From: CAYSRC01 sp964433495
GTDB lineage: Bacteria > Bacillota > Clostridia > Oscillospirales > Ruminococcaceae
Direction: 5' to 3'
Length of the DNA: 64,000 nt
Assembly: GCA_964433495.1 (NCBI GenBank)
Contig: CAYSRC010000005.1
Coordinates: 1 to 64,000, forward strand
Positions 7,786 through 16,207 of this stretch are shown here, one piece after another (position 1 is the first letter of the stretch; each line of letters opens with the position of its first letter). Below the pieces are notes generated by a model, which was not told the origin of the DNA, made no database searches, and was given only the letters and a program-made list of their open reading frames with translations. Position numbers and translations under genes: made by a program.

Positions 7786-8799
7786 TCACGTTCCGCTCTG
7801 CGCGGGATTTTCGGGTGCTTCGTCCGTGACGATTTCTTTGTTTTGTTCTCTTTGTTCTGTGCCGCGTTCAACGGTATTCCTCCAATCTGTCGGTTTGATC
7901 TTCGTTTCGATGAGTTCGGCGATTCGGGCAAAATCCTCGGATATTTCCCGCGCGTCCGAGACGAGCCCGTCCAGCTGCTCGGGGCGCACGCCGGTGTGGT
8001 AGATCCATATGCGGACGTTTTCCTCTGTCGGTCGGACGAGGATCGCTTTCTCGAACGCGGCGCAGAAGGTTTTTGCGACGCGGCTCTTTTGCTCGATCTC
8101 GGCGTCCTTTTCCTCCATTTCTTTGCGCGCCTTTTTCCGCTCGATGAGCTGCGCCGCCGCCTGCTCCTGCTCCTCCGGCGGCAAGCCCTGCACCTGCCTT
8201 GTGATCTCGTACCCCTGATTGACTGAAATCTCTTTTTTGTCCAATGCGTCCTTGACCGGCTCGGGAGCCTGCTCGTCGATTTTCATGATACGTCCCATTG
8301 TATTGCTGCCGATTCCCGCTGCCTGAGCCAACTGCTCTCGAGTATTTACAGAAAAAATCGGGTTTGGCGAATTCGCCAAACCCGATTTTGCCGCTTCGCT
8401 TTTCTGGTCCCCGCCGCCTGCGGACATATTTTCCCTCGCCCTCGCCTCGATGTCCGGCTTCATCTTCAGCGCGATTTGCCCGAGCTCCCATGCCGTGAGA
8501 TTGCGGCGCGCTTTCTGCGTATCCAGCGCCCACTGCTTCGCCTCGAGGCGGTCCTCGAAGTGGAAGACCGCAATCTTGTACGGCAGACCGTGCTTTTCGC
8601 AGAGGGTGAACCGATTGTGTCCGTCCACGATCTCGAGGTTCTCGTTGACGATGACCGGCGCATAGCAGCCGTTTTGCAGAATGTCCGTTTCCAGCGCCGA
8701 GAGCTGCTCCTCCGAGAGGGGAGGCAGCAGCTCCGCAAATTCGGGCAGCACCGTGCACATCCGCTCGGTGCTGTCGTAGATGATTCCTGTGTTCTTCAA
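7786..8799 (-). CDS. ParB/Spo0J-like nuclease-domain protein
   Basis: A 337-residue ParB-superfamily protein, likely a DNA-binding or partition/regulatory factor of the element. The N-terminal ParB domain shows LPPLSEEQLSALETDIL and VDGHNRFTLCEKHGLPYKI. A central helix-turn-helix region (NTREQLAQAAGIGSNTMGRI) follows, then a Glu/Lys/Gln-rich coiled coil (EEQEQAAAQLIERKKARKE). I choose TTG 8799 (LKNTGIIYDSTERM) because AGGAGGAG lies about five bases upstream. The frame extends to 8832 without a ribosome site. The gene contains a 36-bp perfect palindrome. Confidence 0.8.
   Translation of the reverse strand: MKNTGIIYDSTERMCTVLPEFAELLPPLSEEQLSALETDILQNGCYAPVIVNENLEIVDGHNRFTLCEKHGLPYKIAVFHFEDRLEAKQWALDTQKARRNLTAWELGQIALKMKPDIEARARENMSAGGGDQKSEAAKSGLANSPNPIFSVNTREQLAQAAGIGSNTMGRIMKIDEQAPEPVKDALDKKEISVNQGYEITRQVQGLPPEEQEQAAAQLIERKKARKEMEEKDAEIEQKSRVAKTFCAAFEKAILVRPTEENVRIWIYHTGVRPEQLDGLVSDAREISEDFARIAELIETKIKPTDWRNTVERGTEQREQNKEIVTDEAPENPAQSGT
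8354..8389. repeat. 36-bp perfect palindrome inside the ParB-like gene
   Basis: The two 18-base arms are exact reverse complements, centred on GAATTC at 8369-8374. It codes for SGLANSPNPI-type residues in the ParB-like protein, between the ParB domain and the helix-turn-helix. It could form a cruciform or serve as a protein-binding site. Confidence 0.95.
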
Positions 8800-8838
8800 T
8801 TTTCTACTCCTCCTGTGATGGATACGGCTCAATGCCTG

Positions 8839-9192
8839 TTATGCGCATGTCTCGCTGTCACAGGCCACCTCCGGCTTTCTCGGCGAGAGGAATTCCACCT
8901 CGTTCGCCTTGATGAGGAAGCCGGGCTGCCGTCCGGGTTCGTCCGCGAACGCGATGGTTTCGAAGCTGCCGCTGACGGCAATCTTGCAGCCCGTGTACAG
9001 ATGCTTGGCACAGAGCTCCGCGAGGCCGCCACTGACCTTTGCGCTGATGAAGTCGGTGATGGGGTTGCCGTCGCGGTCCCTGTACCTGCGGTCTGACGCG
9101 ATGCGGAGGATGGCATAGGGCCTGTCCCCGATCTCTGCGGTTTTGAGCTCAACTTCTTTTGTAAGGTTGCCGATGGCTGTGATTTTGATCAT
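8839..9192 (-). CDS. ssb: Single-stranded DNA-binding protein of the element
   Basis: A 117-residue OB-fold SSB-like protein. It begins MIKITAIGNLTKEVELKT, then ILRIASDRRYRDRDGNPITDFI and TGCKIAVSGSFETIAF, which match the SSB strand pattern; the acidic C-terminal tail of chromosomal SSB is absent. ATG 9192 follows AAAGGAGAAG by six bases. It is the first gene of the element's minus-strand run. SSB genes at the head of ICE/plasmid leading regions protect transferred single strands. Confidence 0.8.
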   Translation of the reverse strand: MIKITAIGNLTKEVELKTAEIGDRPYAILRIASDRRYRDRDGNPITDFISAKVSGGLAELCAKHLYTGCKIAVSGSFETIAFADEPGRQPGFLIKANEVEFLSPRKPEVACDSETCA

Positions 9193-9227
9193 GGGTTTCT
9201 TCTCCTTTTGGGTTTTGTTTTTATTTA

Positions 9228-9265
9228 AAAATGGAGAATGGGAACGACGTCCCATTCTCCATTTT
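9228..9265. promoter_or_regulatory. Perfect inverted repeat upstream of ssb
   Basis: Two 16-base arms (9228-9243 and 9250-9265, AAAATGGAGAATGGGA and its complement) flank a six-base spacer, 36 bases upstream of the ssb start. It could be an operator for the element's leading operon or a transcript hairpin. Confidence 0.7.
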
Positions 9266-9270
9266 CGGAC

Positions 9271-9313
9271 AAAAGAAAAAGGCCGGAATGAGTTGACTTT
9301 CTCATTCCGGCCT
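9271..9313 (-). terminator. Intrinsic terminator (minus strand) upstream of the element operon
   Basis: A 13-bp stem (9280-9292 with 9301-9313, AGGCCGGAATGAG and complement) with an eight-base loop is followed on the minus strand by TTTTTCTTTT. It would insulate the element genes from transcription coming from the tRNA side. Confidence 0.75.
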
Positions 9314-9471
9314 CTTGGTTCACCGCTTTGATTCTATTTTGGTTAGATGGCTAAAAACTCCTGTTTTTGCGCCTTAAAATGAATGGTGTAGGGGTTCGAG
9401 TCCCGTCCGCCCGTAAAAACCCCTATTTTGCATCTACGGTGCGTGAAACTTTTTTCACGGCCCCTAAGACG

Positions 9472-9502
9472 CCGAAAACCCCGATTTTATCGGGGTTTTC
9501 GG
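9472..9502. terminator. Hairpin downstream of tRNA-Leu
   Basis: CGAAAACCCCGAT pairs with ATCGGGGTTTTCG across a TTT loop, about 30 bases past the tRNA 3' end on the minus strand. Probable tRNA terminator, though the T run is internal to the stem. Confidence 0.5.
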
Positions 9503-9530
9503 GCTGTGCATCTTTTTTGTCAAGTAGACA

Positions 9531-9615
9531 TGGTGCGGGTAACAGGGGTCGAACCTGCACACCTTGCGGCACAAGATCCTAAATCTTGCGCGTCTGCCAA
9601 TTCCGCCATACCCGC
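9531..9615 (-). tRNA. tRNA-Leu (anticodon UAG)
   Basis: An 85-nt class II tRNA read on the minus strand. It has acceptor GCGGGTA pairing with TACCCGC, an encoded CCA end, D arm GGCGGAATTGGCAGACGC, anticodon stem CAAGA/TCTTG with loop TTTAGGA giving anticodon TAG, a short variable arm, and T loop GTTCGACCC. The element-like genes begin on its 3' side, as expected for integration at a tRNA 3' end. Confidence 0.95.
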
Positions 9616-10580
9616 ATATTTGGGGCAGGGGTGTCGCGCCCCGCCGTGTTAATCATTATATACCACCGCTTCCGCGCAAGTCAATCACACGGCGGGGAAA
9701 CTGCATAAGCGGCGTTGAAACAATTGCCGTTATGAAGCAGCCGTTGATTGCAGCGCAAAGCATGATCTTTGGTCAAAAACAAAAGCCTCGCTTACCGCTC
9801 GGAGCATCGAGCGATCGCTCCCCCTAAGCTTGACCGTTCGGCAGGTTCACATACTCCCGTGAATTCTGCCGCATGTCCGCACCTTTAACATGCGGCCCCC
9901 CTACGGGAATATGCAGGGCGTGCCGCGCGGAGCGGTCAAACGGCAGCGGAACGGACATTTGACATTCGGCGCGATGTTATGCGCCTCTCGAGCTGTTGTT
10001 CCGATTAAGCTCGCCCGCGCAACTGCGCCCCGTGAGAGTATGCGTAGTGTGTGCAAGGGAAGGCGGCAGCATAGCTGACGGAGGGGTTGTTTGGGCACAG
10101 CACTATCGCTTGAAAAGACTTTTTGCTGCAACCTCAGCTCGCTGCCGACAATCCCCCGTCACGGCTTCGCCGCGGCAGACCCTGCATACTCCCGCAGGGT
10201 CTGCCGAACGCCGTTCCGATTGCATTCGGCCCTTCCTTTCACAAAGGAAGGCTTTTGGCCCGCAGCAGAGCTTTCATTCACTTTTCGTCTGAGTGGCGGC
10301 GTTTTCTGAATTCCGATTCTCACAGATGAGTCTCTCTTAAGGCTCCCTTGTGTAAAGGAAGCCTTAAGGTCAAGGGCACAATCCCTCAATCCGCTGTGCC
10401 GACACGGCTCGCATAATCCCGCGAGTTGGCCGCATGGACGAGCTTAAGCTTAACAGGGACGATAGCTCGGCCGTTCGGTAAGGGAGCCCAAGGTCAAGGT
10501 ATCAAGGGCGGTGCTCATTCACAGTATTTCTCGGAGCAACGAGTCCCAAGAGCAAGGGACAAAGGTCGACAATCCCCCGT
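9616..10580. repeat. Intergenic region filled with dispersed repeat units
   Basis: No gene seen. The region contains several units of a repeat family also present near 21.3 kb and 37 kb: an AGCTGACGGAGGGGTTGTTT-type box (10074-10093), hairpin AAGGCTCCCTTGTGTAAAGG (10339-10358), GCATACTCCCGCAGGGTCTG (10185-10204), and the 87-base unit listed separately. Short open frames here are low-complexity products of these repeats. Confidence 0.7.
9923..10009 (+). repeat. 87-bp repeat unit, copy 1 (inverted copy at 37601-37687)
   Basis: This unit, which includes AGCGGTCAAACGGCAGCGGA and CGGACATTTGACAT and ends CCGATTAAG, recurs as its reverse complement at 37601-37687 with about ten differences. Both copies lie in repeat-rich intergenic DNA. 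Confidence 0.85.
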
Positions 10581-11152
10581 TCACTGTGCAGACTGCCCCA
10601 AAAGCGCGCCGTCGATGCTCACCTGCCCGCTCAGCCGCAGCACGAGCCGCCTGTTCTGCCCGTCGGTGTCGCTCACCCAAACGGCGGGCACGCCCTCCGG
10701 GTTGTCACTGGGGAGCGGATCAGTGCCCGCAGGGTCGTACCAGCTTATGCCCGATATCCAAACGAGCAGGTCGTCATGCGCAAGAATGTTGTTGTCGCCG
10801 AGCATCGGGAAAAACGCCGTACAGCTCTCGTCGCTGTGAGAGCAGCCCTCGACGGTGCACAACGGCGCGTCCACCCCTTCGGCGGCGTCTATAAAATATG
10901 CCACCCGGCCGCAAGCGCCGTCCCTCGGGTTTTTCAGCGAATAAGCTCCCCGACTGTTGCAGCTGTAGCGGTCTGTCCCTATGGCGTACAGTACAACGGG
11001 GCACCGTTCGTCCGCCCCGGCCTCAGAGCCGCCGTTCGGCCCTTGAACCTCGGGACGAGAGTCTCCCTGCCCCTCCCCCGTTGTGCAATCCCCGAGCACC
11101 CACAGAGAACGATTGCAAGAAGTAAAATAATAATTACAGTTTTGCATTTCAT
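10581..11152 (-). pseudogene. Frameshifted, truncated lipoprotein gene
   Basis: A normal lipoprotein start is visible at ATG 11152 (MKCKTVIIILLLAIVLCGCSG), but its frame stops after about 57 codons. The body of the protein continues in another frame (YAIGTDRYSCNSRGAYSLKN ... APLCTVEGCSHSDESCTAFF ... NNILAHDDLLVWISG). The Cys-rich TxxxCSHSDESCTA segment is typical of a clostridial lipoprotein family with beta-propeller-like bodies, usually around 400 residues. Here it ends after about 140 residues inside repeat DNA. Both the frameshift and the missing 3' half indicate decay. Confidence 0.7.
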
Positions 11153-11382
11153 ATGCCGAACCTCTTTCCCTAAAATTTTCCGCTGACCTTGACCTTTAAG
11201 GGCCGCCCGTACGACGAAAGCTTGACCCGTCAGTCTTTCGTATAAATTCTACTGCTTCTCTGTGTCCGAGTTTTGTCCGCGGGCGGCGGCGCGTTCATAA
11301 ACAACAGGTTGATTCGCACCGCGTCTTTAGAGTATAATTTAGAGTAATCTATCAACGAGTGAAATGCAAAGGAGTGTTTGCG

Positions 11383-12048
11383 TTGAATTTTCTCAACAGG
11401 CTCGAGCGCAGGCTCGGCGGGGTGTGCATCCGCAACCTCATGCTTGTGATCATCGTCGGCCAGTTCGCGGTCTATGCGGCCGAGCTGCTGTTTCCCGCCT
11501 ATAACGTGCTGAGCTATCTGTACCTCAGCCGCGAGCTCGTGCTGCGCGGCCAGGTCTGGCGGCTGCTGACCTTTGTGTTCATCCCGCCCGAGCAGAGCGT
11601 CCTGCTCATCGTGATCGTGCTGTACATGTACTATATGATAGGCGGCGCGCTCGAAAACGAGTGGGGCTCGTTCAAGTTCAACGTCTTTTATCTCATCGGC
11701 GTCGTCGGCATATGGATAAGCGCGCTTATCACGGGCTCGGGAAGCAACACCTATCTCAACCTCTCGCTGTTTTTTGCCTTCGCGATCCTCTATCCGAACT
11801 ATGAGTTCTTTCTGTTCTTCCTCATCCCCGTCAAGGCAAAGTGGCTCGCCGCGGCGGACGGGGTGCTGTTCGCGGTCTCGTTCGTCCTGTGCGGCTCGTG
11901 GGCCGAGCGCGCGTCCATCCTGTTCTCGCTGCTCAACGTCATCCTCTTCTTCGGGCCGACCTTTATAAAGTATATAAAACAGCAGCAGTCCTACCGCAAA
12001 ACGCGCGAAAACTTCAGGCGGCAGATGCGCGAGTGGGACGACAGATGA
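11383..12048 (+). CDS. Rhomboid-like membrane protein, apparently non-catalytic
   Basis: About 221 residues with five to six membrane segments. RGQVWRLLTFVFIPP, LENEWGSFKFNVFYLIGV and the general helix pattern match the rhomboid/derlin superfamily. The serine protease motif GxSG and the partner histidine are not evident: the corresponding segment reads NTYLNLSLFFAFAILYP. I prefer TTG 11383, eight bases after AAAGGAG, over the upstream GTG at 11359, which lies before that site. A basic, helical C-terminal tail (YIKQQQSYRKTRENFRRQM) follows. It is 40 bases from the glucosaminidase gene and probably co-transcribed with it. Confidence 0.75.
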   Translation: MNFLNRLERRLGGVCIRNLMLVIIVGQFAVYAAELLFPAYNVLSYLYLSRELVLRGQVWRLLTFVFIPPEQSVLLIVIVLYMYYMIGGALENEWGSFKFNVFYLIGVVGIWISALITGSGSNTYLNLSLFFAFAILYPNYEFFLFFLIPVKAKWLAAADGVLFAVSFVLCGSWAERASILFSLLNVILFFGPTFIKYIKQQQSYRKTRENFRRQMREWDDR

Positions 12049-12088
12049 CCCCCGGCTGCCGCGTCCGTTTTCGGAAAGGAGCGCAACG

Positions 12089-13963
12089 ATGAACAAGACC
12101 CTCTGCTGCCTTTTGGCGGCGCTCACCCTCGGGGCCCCGGCGCTCGAAACCGGCGTCTCCCCCGAGCGCGCGCCCTCGCTCGACCCGCCGCCCCTGTTTT
12201 CCTACGCAGACGAGGGGCTTGAGGTCAGGCCGCTGTCGCCCGACGGCACGGTGCCTATCGGCAGCTATCTCGAGTTCGAGGCGAGCCGCGGCGGCGAGGT
12301 TTTGTCCTACATGGACGTCAGCTATGAGATCGTCGACGGGCTCGACTGCGCGGCGATTTACTACAACGGCAATCTGCTCGGGCTCGGCGAGGGCGGCGTC
12401 ACCGTCAGGGCGTGGCTCGACGACGACCCGTCGGTCTTCGGCTTCGGCACGGCGCAGGTCGTGCGGCCCCCCTACAAAAACCGCTACATGCGCGAAAACG
12501 AGCTGCTGTCGGTCGACTGCTTCGAGGAGGCCGACCCCGGGTTTGAAGCCGCCCTCGCCGGCTTTCCCGACAGCTATAAGCCCTATCTGCGCGCGCTGCA
12601 CCTCTCGCACCCGTCCTGGGTCTTTGTTCCGTTCGAGACGGGCCTTCGCTTTGACGAGGCGGTGGCCGCAGAGAGCACCGGCGACCGAAACGTGACGCTG
12701 CTCGCCAACGTCGCCGACATCTTCAAGAGCCGCGACGAGGGCGACTTTGACCGCGAGAGCGGAACCTACATCCTAAAGGACACGGGCTGGGTCGAGACGA
12801 ACAAAATCGCCGTCTCCTTTTTTATGGACCCGCGCAACTATCTCGACGAGCGCGCGGTGTTTCAGTTCGAGCTGCTGACCTTTGACCCCGCCTTTCACAC
12901 GCGGGACGGCGTCGAGGGCATCTTGGCGGGGTCATTTATGTCGGGCGCCCGCGCCGACTATCTCGACGCGGACGGCAACACCGTTGCATGCGACAAAACC
13001 TACGCCGAGATCATCATGCAGGCGGCGCAGCAGACGGGCGTCAATCCCTACTATCTCGCGGCCAAGATCCGCGGCGAGATAGGCTCCGCGTCGCCCAGCC
13101 GCAGTGCAAACGGCCTGTGCCCCGGCTACGAGGGCTACTACAACTTTTACAACATCGGCGCGACCGACGGCGAGGGCAACATCGAGCGCGCGCTCGACTG
13201 GGCGTCGTCGGGGACAAGCTACGGCAAGCCGTGGACCTCGCCCGAGCGCGCGATCATCGGCGGCGCGATGTTTTTGGCCGAGAGCTATGTCGGCACAGGG
13301 CAGTTCACGGGCTATCTTCAAAAGTTCAACGTCAACCCCGACTCGGAGTATGAGCTGTACCATCACCAATACATGACCAACGTCTCGGGCGCGGTGTCCC
13401 AGGCGATGAGCACCTATTCGGGCTACGCCGAGCTTGGCCTGCTCGACTCGCCCGTCGTCTTTTCCATCCCCGTCTATCTCGACATGCCCGAGCCCTACTA
13501 TCAGACGGGAGGCGCGGCGTTCCCGCCCTCGCTCGCCGCCGTCGACGAACGCTGTGTCCTGCGCACGGGCCCCGCGGCGTTCTATCCATCCGTCGGCGAG
13601 CCGCTGCCGAAGGGCACGGTGGTGCGGGTGGTATCCTCCTGCCTGTCGTCCTACGACCTCTACCACAGCTTTCTGTTCTACCCGTTCTGGTACAAGGTCG
13701 AGTGTGAGACGGACGGCGGGACGCTCACGGGCTATCTGTGCGCCGAGTTCGTCGAGCTGTCGACCCTTGCGCTGCGGCAGGGCGCGTCCCTCGCGCTGCC
13801 CGTGCGCTTCGACTATGACAGCATCCGATACATAAGCGACAACACCGACGTCGCCGAGGTCTCGCCGAACGGCGAGGTCACGGGGCTCTCGGCGGGCAGA
13901 GCGCGTATCACCGCGTACACCTCGGGCGGCGCGTTCGCGAGCTACACCGTGACGGTGTATTAA
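12089..13963 (+). CDS. Secreted N-acetylglucosaminidase (LytG/SagB-like) with SH3 and Big2-type domains
   Basis: A 624-residue exported peptidoglycan hydrolase. Domain order: signal peptide (MNKTLCCLLAALTLGAPA), a beta-rich Ig-like region at about 45-135, and a glucosaminidase domain at about 300-450 with YAEIIMQAAQQTGVNPYYLA, KIRGEIG (catalytic Glu), and NFYNIGATDG, the hallmark of this family. Then come an SH3-like segment at about 490-555 (CVLRTGPAAFYPSVGEPLPKG) and a C-terminal Big2-type domain (YISDNTDVAEVSPNGEVTGL). A good ribosome site (GGAAAGGAG) precedes the ATG. It would cleave the glycan backbone at the cell surface during wall remodelling. Confidence 0.85.
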   Translation: MNKTLCCLLAALTLGAPALETGVSPERAPSLDPPPLFSYADEGLEVRPLSPDGTVPIGSYLEFEASRGGEVLSYMDVSYEIVDGLDCAAIYYNGNLLGLGEGGVTVRAWLDDDPSVFGFGTAQVVRPPYKNRYMRENELLSVDCFEEADPGFEAALAGFPDSYKPYLRALHLSHPSWVFVPFETGLRFDEAVAAESTGDRNVTLLANVADIFKSRDEGDFDRESGTYILKDTGWVETNKIAVSFFMDPRNYLDERAVFQFELLTFDPAFHTRDGVEGILAGSFMSGARADYLDADGNTVACDKTYAEIIMQAAQQTGVNPYYLAAKIRGEIGSASPSRSANGLCPGYEGYYNFYNIGATDGEGNIERALDWASSGTSYGKPWTSPERAIIGGAMFLAESYVGTGQFTGYLQKFNVNPDSEYELYHHQYMTNVSGAVSQAMSTYSGYAELGLLDSPVVFSIPVYLDMPEPYYQTGGAAFPPSLAAVDERCVLRTGPAAFYPSVGEPLPKGTVVRVVSSCLSSYDLYHSFLFYPFWYKVECETDGGTLTGYLCAEFVELSTLALRQGASLALPVRFDYDSIRYISDNTDVAEVSPNGEVTGLSAGRARITAYTSGGAFASYTVTVY

Positions 13964-14067
13964 GGCCGCCCGCGCAGGCGGCCCGACGGGTGCAGATAAC
14001 CCCCCTTAAACAAACAAAGCATTGAGCGCTCAAAGAACAAAAACCGCAAAAACAGGAGAAACAGGCT

Positions 14068-15582
14068 ATGGTCGTACTCTCGGCACAGGGTCAGCGCGAG
14101 GCCGAACGGCGCGCAGTTGAAGCGGGCGTGAGCCTCAAAGAGCTCATGCAGCGGGCGGGGGCCGCCCTTTTTGAGGCGGTAGCGCGCGAGCGCGAGGTCG
14201 AGGGCGCGCAGGCCGTCGTGCTGTGCGGCAAGGGCGGCAACGGCGGCGACGGCTTTGTGTGCGCAAGGCTCTTAAAGCGGGCGGGCGCGCAGGTGACGGC
14301 GGTGCTGTGCTGCGGCGAGCCCGCAAGCGAGCCCGCGGGCGAGATGTTCGGGCTCGCCCGGCAGGACGGCGTGCGGTTTGTCGACCTCAAGGCCGACCCC
14401 GACGGCGCGCACCGCGCGGCGGCGGACGCCGACATCGCGGTGGACGCGGTGTTCGGCATCGGCTTCAGGGGCTCGCTGCCCGACGATGTCGCACGCCTGT
14501 TTATGCGGGCAAACGCCAACATCCACGCGCTGCGCGCCGCGGCGGACATGCCGAGCGGCGTCAGCTCGGATACGGGGGACGCGGACGAGCGCGCGTTTAA
14601 GGCCCACTTCACCGTCACCTTCATCGCGGTGAAGCCCGCCCAGCTCTTCAAAAGCCTGTGGCGGTACTGCGGCAGGGTCACCCTCGCCGACGTCGGCCTG
14701 CCCGACGGGACGGCGGAGGGCGTCAACAGCGGTGTCCTTCTGCTCGACAAAAGCGCAGCGCGCGTGCCCGTCCGGGACGCGTGCGGCCACAAGGGCAGCT
14801 TCGGGCGGCTCGCGTGCGTGGTGGGCAGCGAGACCTACAGGGGCGCGGGCGTCCTCGCGGTCGGCGGCGCGCTGCGCGCGGGCGCGGGCTTTGTCTACGC
14901 CCTCAGCACCGAGAGCGTACTCGCCGCGCTCGCCGTGAAAAGCCCCGAGGCAATCCTGATAGACCGGCGAAACAACACGGACGACGCCCTCAGGGCGCTC
15001 GAGCGCGCCGACGCCTGCCTTGTCGGCTGCGGCCTCGGGCGCGGCGAGGACGCCGAGCGCGCGGTGAGGACGGCCCTCGGCGTCTGCCGCGGGGTCGCGG
15101 TCGTCGACGCGGACGGTCTCGGCATCCTCGCGGACAACCCGCGTCTTTTTGAGCTGCTGAACAACCGCCCGGCGATCCTCACCCCGCACGTCGGCGAGTT
15201 TTCGCGCCTTTGCGGGCTCTCCGTCGACACCGTCCTCAAGGACAGGATAGGCTGCGCGCGCGCCTTTGCGTCCGAGCGCGGGGTGACCCTGGTGCTCAAA
15301 AGCGACAACACCGTCGTCGCCGAGCCGGGCGGCAGGGTGTTTGTCAACACCGTCGGCAACGCGGGCCTTGCCAAGGCGGGCAGCGGCGACCTGCTCGCCG
15401 GGGTCGTCTCATCCCTTGCGGCCATGCACCTTTCCCCGCGCGACGCCGCGTGTGCGGGTGTGTTCGCCCATTCGCGCGCGGCGGATCTTGCGAGCGAGGG
15501 CAAAAGCCTGCACAGCCTTACGGCAAGCGAGGTGACGGACTTTATCGGGCGGGCGCTCGCCGAGCTTGAGGGCAGGGGCTGA
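14068..15582 (+). CDS. nnr: Bifunctional NAD(P)HX epimerase / ADP-dependent dehydratase
   Basis: A 504-residue metabolite-repair enzyme. The N-terminal YjeF_N half (GKGGNGGDGFVCARLL, AVDAVFGIGFRG) epimerises hydrated NAD(P)H. The C-terminal ribokinase-like half (GHKGSFGRLACVVGS, VDADGLGILADNP, LTPHVGEFSRLCG, NAGLAKAGSGDLLAGVVSS) dehydrates it using ADP. Both domains have full length and key motifs. AGGAGAAACAGGCT precedes the ATG. In Clostridia this gene is often near acpS and alr; here acpS is about 8 kb away. Confidence 0.92.
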   Translation: MVVLSAQGQREAERRAVEAGVSLKELMQRAGAALFEAVAREREVEGAQAVVLCGKGGNGGDGFVCARLLKRAGAQVTAVLCCGEPASEPAGEMFGLARQDGVRFVDLKADPDGAHRAAADADIAVDAVFGIGFRGSLPDDVARLFMRANANIHALRAAADMPSGVSSDTGDADERAFKAHFTVTFIAVKPAQLFKSLWRYCGRVTLADVGLPDGTAEGVNSGVLLLDKSAARVPVRDACGHKGSFGRLACVVGSETYRGAGVLAVGGALRAGAGFVYALSTESVLAALAVKSPEAILIDRRNNTDDALRALERADACLVGCGLGRGEDAERAVRTALGVCRGVAVVDADGLGILADNPRLFELLNNRPAILTPHVGEFSRLCGLSVDTVLKDRIGCARAFASERGVTLVLKSDNTVVAEPGGRVFVNTVGNAGLAKAGSGDLLAGVVSSLAAMHLSPRDAACAGVFAHSRAADLASEGKSLHSLTASEVTDFIGRALAELEGRG

Positions 15583-15627
15583 AGCCTGCGCGCCGCCCTC
15601 CCGCAGCGGGAGACAGGGGGAAAAGCC

Positions 15628-16038
15628 ATGACGATCGAGAAAACCGAGCGCGACAGGGCTCTCGAAGACCTCGTCGACGGCGAGCTCGCGCGGTATGAGA
15701 AAAAGTGCGGCGTCGCCTCTAACTACGCGCGCTTTGCCTTCGCCGCCCGCGAGGGCGGCGAGATAATCGGCGCGGCGACGGGCTTCACCTGCTATGCCGA
15801 GGTGTATGTCGACGAGCTCGTCGTGCACGAGGGACGCCGCGGCGAGGGCGTGGGCCGCCTTCTCTTAAAGGCGGTCGAAGAGCACTTTTCGGGGCAGGGC
15901 TTCGACAACATAAACCTCTGCACTAACGGGTTTCAGGCTCCGCGCTTTTATGAAAAGTGCGGCTTTTCGCTCGAGTTTGTGCGAAAAAACCGCGCAGAAC
16001 CAAGGCTTGACAAGTACTTTTTTGTCAAATATTTCTGA
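15628..16038 (+). CDS. GNAT-family N-acetyltransferase
   Basis: 136 residues of the GCN5-related acetyltransferase fold. Strand-4/acetyl-CoA loop signature: VYVDELVVHEGRRGEGVGRLLL, with the R/Q-x-x-G-x-G/A pattern; then NINLCTNGFQAPRFYEKCGF. Closest in appearance to small-molecule GNATs; substrate unknown. GGGGGAAAAGCC precedes the ATG. It follows nnr by 45 bases and may share its transcript. Confidence 0.85.
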   Translation: MTIEKTERDRALEDLVDGELARYEKKCGVASNYARFAFAAREGGEIIGAATGFTCYAEVYVDELVVHEGRRGEGVGRLLLKAVEEHFSGQGFDNINLCTNGFQAPRFYEKCGFSLEFVRKNRAEPRLDKYFFVKYF

Positions 16039-16207
16039 GCGGGCCCGTGCACCCCTCGGTGCGGCCCCTCAGGATTCGGGACCCGGGACCTCGGCCCTTA
16101 TTTGAAACCGCGGGACATTTTGCCGTCGTCCCCCCGCAGCGCGGGGCGGCTTCCGCAAGGGGCGCGGCCTGCCGAAAAACCTAAAAAATACAAACGGAGG
16201 AAAACCC

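Larger units (their letters stand above)
9193..9530. other. Element/chromosome junction region, no gene
   Basis: This 338-base stretch between ssb and tRNA-Leu holds the two inverted repeats described separately, a tRNA T-arm-like sequence at 9390-9406 and a 14-bp hairpin at 9472-9502. I see no protein gene. It is the likely location of the element's attachment end, since the tRNA 3' end faces it. Confidence 0.5.

Noticed and set aside
9361..9420. A second complete tRNA gene around the T-arm-like sequence
   Set aside because: No acceptor, D or anticodon arm can be built upstream of it; at best it is a fragment.
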